A stretch of DNA of 64,000 nt from Mesaphorura yosii (Eukaryota; Arthropoda; Collembola; Poduromorpha; Tullbergiidae): assembly GCA_009869945.1 (NCBI GenBank), contig WIXG01000222.1, positions 1 through 64,000 of the forward strand, written 5' to 3'. Both the position numbers and the translations under genes were made by a program. Of the stretch, positions 61,015 through 64,000 are shown in pieces. The notes under the pieces are model-generated. The model was given only the letters and a program-made list of their open reading frames with translations. It had not been told where the DNA came from and did no database searches. The stretch's first letter is position 1. Each line of letters starts with the position of its first letter.

Positions 61015-61699
61015 TCATACGATTAAATAACTTGAGCACAAGATTAAAATTGTCGATACCAAATTCTTATCGAAGGTCGATACTGATGAATTGCATTTAT
61101 CGCTGGAGCACTTGCAAATGGTTTTTTCGAGCTCATACGTCTTATTTTCAACTTTAGTGACAGAAATCCAAGTTTGGCATCCTTCTTCGTCCTCCTTGAA
61201 TGTGACCACGTTGTCCTGGCTTTTGACCGGGTTCACTGCACAGGTTCTACTGACGTACGGATTGAAATCAACTGTTGGAACAATCACAATTTTACCATGA
61301 CGAATTTATCCTCCCTTGTCGCAAGTGCACAGTGCACGAATCAAGTTTTACTTACAATGGACGCTAGAAATATTAAAGTATTCCTTAACGCAATACAATT
61401 TCGGGTTTCCTTCATTTGATGGCGTTAAGCAGCTTTTAAGATGCTTTGGATCCACACCAGGAGGCGGAACTTTGTACGGGTACCAGCATCCCATCTCCCA
61501 CGTCGTGTTGCACTGATAACAACTCAAGGCGTCTGGTAAAAATTGAGCAAAATTTAATGCTCAGCATTTTAATTTAAGCTTCTTACACGACTGAATTACT
61601 AAAGTACTTACTCAAAACAGGAAGAAAGATGAATAGCAATCCGATGTATAGAATTATAGGTCTAAAGATCCTGTAACTGTCGACAATCTTTGCAAGCAT
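61015..61699 (-). CDS. Ly6/uPAR-type three-finger protein, probably GPI-anchored
   Basis: Three exons: 61699-61612, 61532-61356, 61271-61015; 173 residues. A hydrophobic leader (IILYIGLLFIFLPVL) ends just before NALSCYQC, the usual start of a Ly6 domain (C34, C37). Cysteines continue to C99 and C120 and finish with CKCSSDKCN (C141-C148), the family's closing CCxxxxCN-like motif. A last hydrophobic stretch (TILILCSSYLIV) at the very end fits a GPI-anchor signal. Several NxT/NxS sites are present. Arthropod relatives act at cell surfaces, for example in septate junctions or as ion-channel modulators such as quiver. Which subfamily this belongs to cannot be told. Confidence 0.82.
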
Positions 61700-64000
61700 C
61701 TTGTTCGAAACGGTAGAATCGTAGGACCTTGTTAACAGATTTTTTAATCTTTATCGCCTAATGGCTTCAACTACCATTATGATTGTAGCAAGTACACATA
61801 ATGTAAAATCATAGACGGGAGTTACACATTTTCACATTTTCAGAAATAAAACTACCATCGAATTATAGTAAACCGCATGTTGACAGTTTCCTTCGGTTTT
61901 CCTTATTGATTTAGCGTGTGACTTTGACGATTCCGGAATTTCCTATCAAATAACGGCATAAAATTAACAGCGTAAAATATTAAGTGATTTTGCATTTTGC
62001 ATGAAGCTGAGACTGTTTTCGAGCTTTAGGCGAGCATGTTACAAATGTACGACGAACAGTAAAATATATATCAGACATCCGCGAATGTTTATATGAGGCC
62101 CATTTTGTATCGTGCATCACGTCTTGAGGTATGGGTAAATTTTTTCACCAGGAGAGGACTGAAAAGTAAATCCAATTCAAGCAGCCGCGCTTGACGAGGA
62201 TAGAAGCAGGAAACATCACCCTTCATCGTTGATTTCTTCATCTGCCACTCAGATCTCACAGATAGTTGAAAATTCAATTAGATCTACATGCAATCTCACG
62301 ATATCCGCTGTCCACCTGAAACTACTGCATGACGAAACGAATCACTTAGAAGTGGAGCGTTTGCATTCACAATTTTTGAGTATCCTTTCAGCTCACATGT
62401 CCATTTCAATTTCTAATTCTTTCCTACATTTGGACCAACCGCACGGATTCGGAAGTGACATTTATTAACTTTGGCTTGTTGGTCAAGTGGTTCTTCACCT
62501 TAGCCGGCGGTTGAAAGATCTCGACCGACTTATTATGCTAAACCAATACAATTTTACTGCGTCCCATAACATCTTTATTGTGCACGTGAAGTGAGGTATG
62601 GGGAAGACTAGATTCACGTTGTTATATTCTATTTATTCCCGTTCCGTATTCTGCATATCACAAATGGTAATAAAATAGCTCTTTGCCCTTGGTCTTGTGC
62701 TCCTGTTATTGAAAAATGGGTTGGAGCCAGTATCGCAAGGCTGAGGTGAATCTCAATTCTTCAGAATCAATTTCCATTTTCGATATAACGAATTGCACGT
62801 GAGAATGGATTTCGCAATTTCGTTCTTAGGAAAACAAATAACACGAGCGAAGTCCCTGAATATTTATTTCATGTGTGCCAATGCCAGTGTAATGCCGTCG
62901 CAAAGCAACTGCCGCTAGCACAGCAATCTCGACTCAAACACGAGTTTTCGGCACAGCTCTTCGTCATTCAAAGAAGTCGCTAAACTGAAAGAGTCAGGCA
63001 GACCTTGGAGACGGCCAAGGTTGATTGCACGATTAATTTTATTCCAGGTTTCATTTTGATTGCTAGCAAGTATTGGACAATTTTTAATTAATCGAGTGCG
63101 CAACATTTAGAACAGCATTCTACAAATAGGATTTAGTGACTTCCATTTCTGAGTAAGCAATCCGTAATATCACAAACGTTACCACTCTCATTTCATTCAC
63201 TCGCATTCCGCGTCACCTCATTAAAGTGGGACACATCTTAAATATGAGTAAGGACAATGTGCAGTAAGGAGAACACGAATATGTGCACGCATGCGTCATT
63301 TTTATAATTTAATAATGTGTTTAGTAAACATGACTTTTGAGTACTTTAGGCAATCATGGTTATTTCCACAATAGTAAAATAGTAATATTCTGGAATTCAT
63401 TCTTAGAATTCCTGTCTCTCCTCCGTTGTCACGTTGAGACAGTGAGAGCACGTACACAAGATAAATTTATATCAAATTTAAAGTATGAAGAATAAACTAG
63501 GTTACTACACTAATTTGATTTAAAGTCAGGGACAAATTGATTTGATCCTTCTAAATCCAGCTGCGTACGGTTTAACTTAAGTACGTTTTGTTATGTGTGA
63601 GGTTTCAGCTCGCCAAGTAAAGGCGCCCAAAAGTTTGGAAAAGTCGTACATACTGGGTTTTAGTTACAAAACATGGTCGAGTATCTTTTGAAATGTCTGT
63701 CAAGTCAGACTTGGTGGCGGGCGGCTGGGAAGTAGGGAAATTGAAGCGACGCCATTAATCGCTGAGTGTGGATGAGCATCTGCTGTTGATCGATTTTTGA
63801 TTGCAGATTTCCGCGATGCATAATCGTAAAATCTATGCATTAGGCGTGGAGAGCATGTGGAGTCTGTGGAGGGTTGCGGATGTGTCGATTAGTCGGATCC
63901 AATTTTTAGATGTCTGGTTGGATTGGTTAAGATGTTTTTACGACTAGAATAGCTGCAGACTCGTAAAATACCAATACCATAAGATAATGCTCAGCACCAA
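61700..64000. other. Right end, no gene recognised
   Basis: About 2.3 kb with short open frames only (longest 79 codons), AT-rich, with no domain, RNA gene or clear repeat. It should contain the promoter of the Ly6-type gene at its left end. Confidence 0.5.

Noticed and set aside
1..64000. CRISPR arrays, bacterial operons, prophage or other prokaryotic systems
   Set aside because: The genes are clearly spliced and eukaryotic; no spaced direct-repeat array was found.

Overview
This is eukaryotic nuclear DNA. Genes are broken by mostly short introns (about 60-100 bases) with ordinary GT...AG borders. There are no operons or ribosome-binding sites of the bacterial kind. The strongest clue to the organism is a polycistronic small-peptide gene at 13.3-13.8 kb. 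It encodes two peptides ending in LDPTGLY, the signature of the arthropod gene mille-pattes/tarsal-less/polished-rice. Together with an imidazolonepropionase gene, two secreted proteins with a DM4/DM12-like cysteine pattern and very compact introns, this points to a pancrustacean, most likely a small-genome crustacean such as Daphnia. The genus is an inference.

Layout. The first 240 bases hold a 5S-rRNA-derived sequence on the minus strand that runs off the left edge. LYAR (minus) and LIPT2 (plus) follow, divergent around a 475-base spacer, then the HECT ubiquitin ligase UBE3C (minus, 12 exons, to 7.4 kb). From 7.4 to 21.3 kb no conserved protein gene is visible except the mille-pattes homologue, which has its own TATA box and initiator. 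From 21.3 to 35.6 kb two related secreted-protein genes lie in tandem on the minus strand, with introns of 2-4.6 kb. The stretch 35.6-43.1 kb is non-coding as far as can be read. A compact cluster follows: NDC80 (minus, 14 exons) and TRUB1 (plus) are divergent, and OTUD5 (minus, 10 exons) comes next. A further 4 kb without recognised genes contains a tRNA-Thr-like relic. AMDHD1 (plus, 7 exons) is next, then a patch of broken transposons (Tc1/mariner and FLYWCH-MULE) and a degenerate satellite. A small Ly6/uPAR-type GPI-anchored protein gene (minus) follows. The last 2.3 kb shows nothing supportable.

The housekeeping genes are unrelated in function: nucleolar growth factor, mitochondrial lipoylation, protein quality control, kinetochore, tRNA pseudouridylation, deubiquitination and histidine breakdown. 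They sit as ordinary neighbours, two pairs of them divergent. The developmental gene mille-pattes stands alone in the largest gene-poor stretch, as expected for a gene with much regulatory DNA. Exon borders were assigned by hand from frame continuity, GT/AG sites and family similarity. The reading frame closes across every exon of all the multi-exon genes listed. Untranslated exons and transcription starts were not determined except at mille-pattes.
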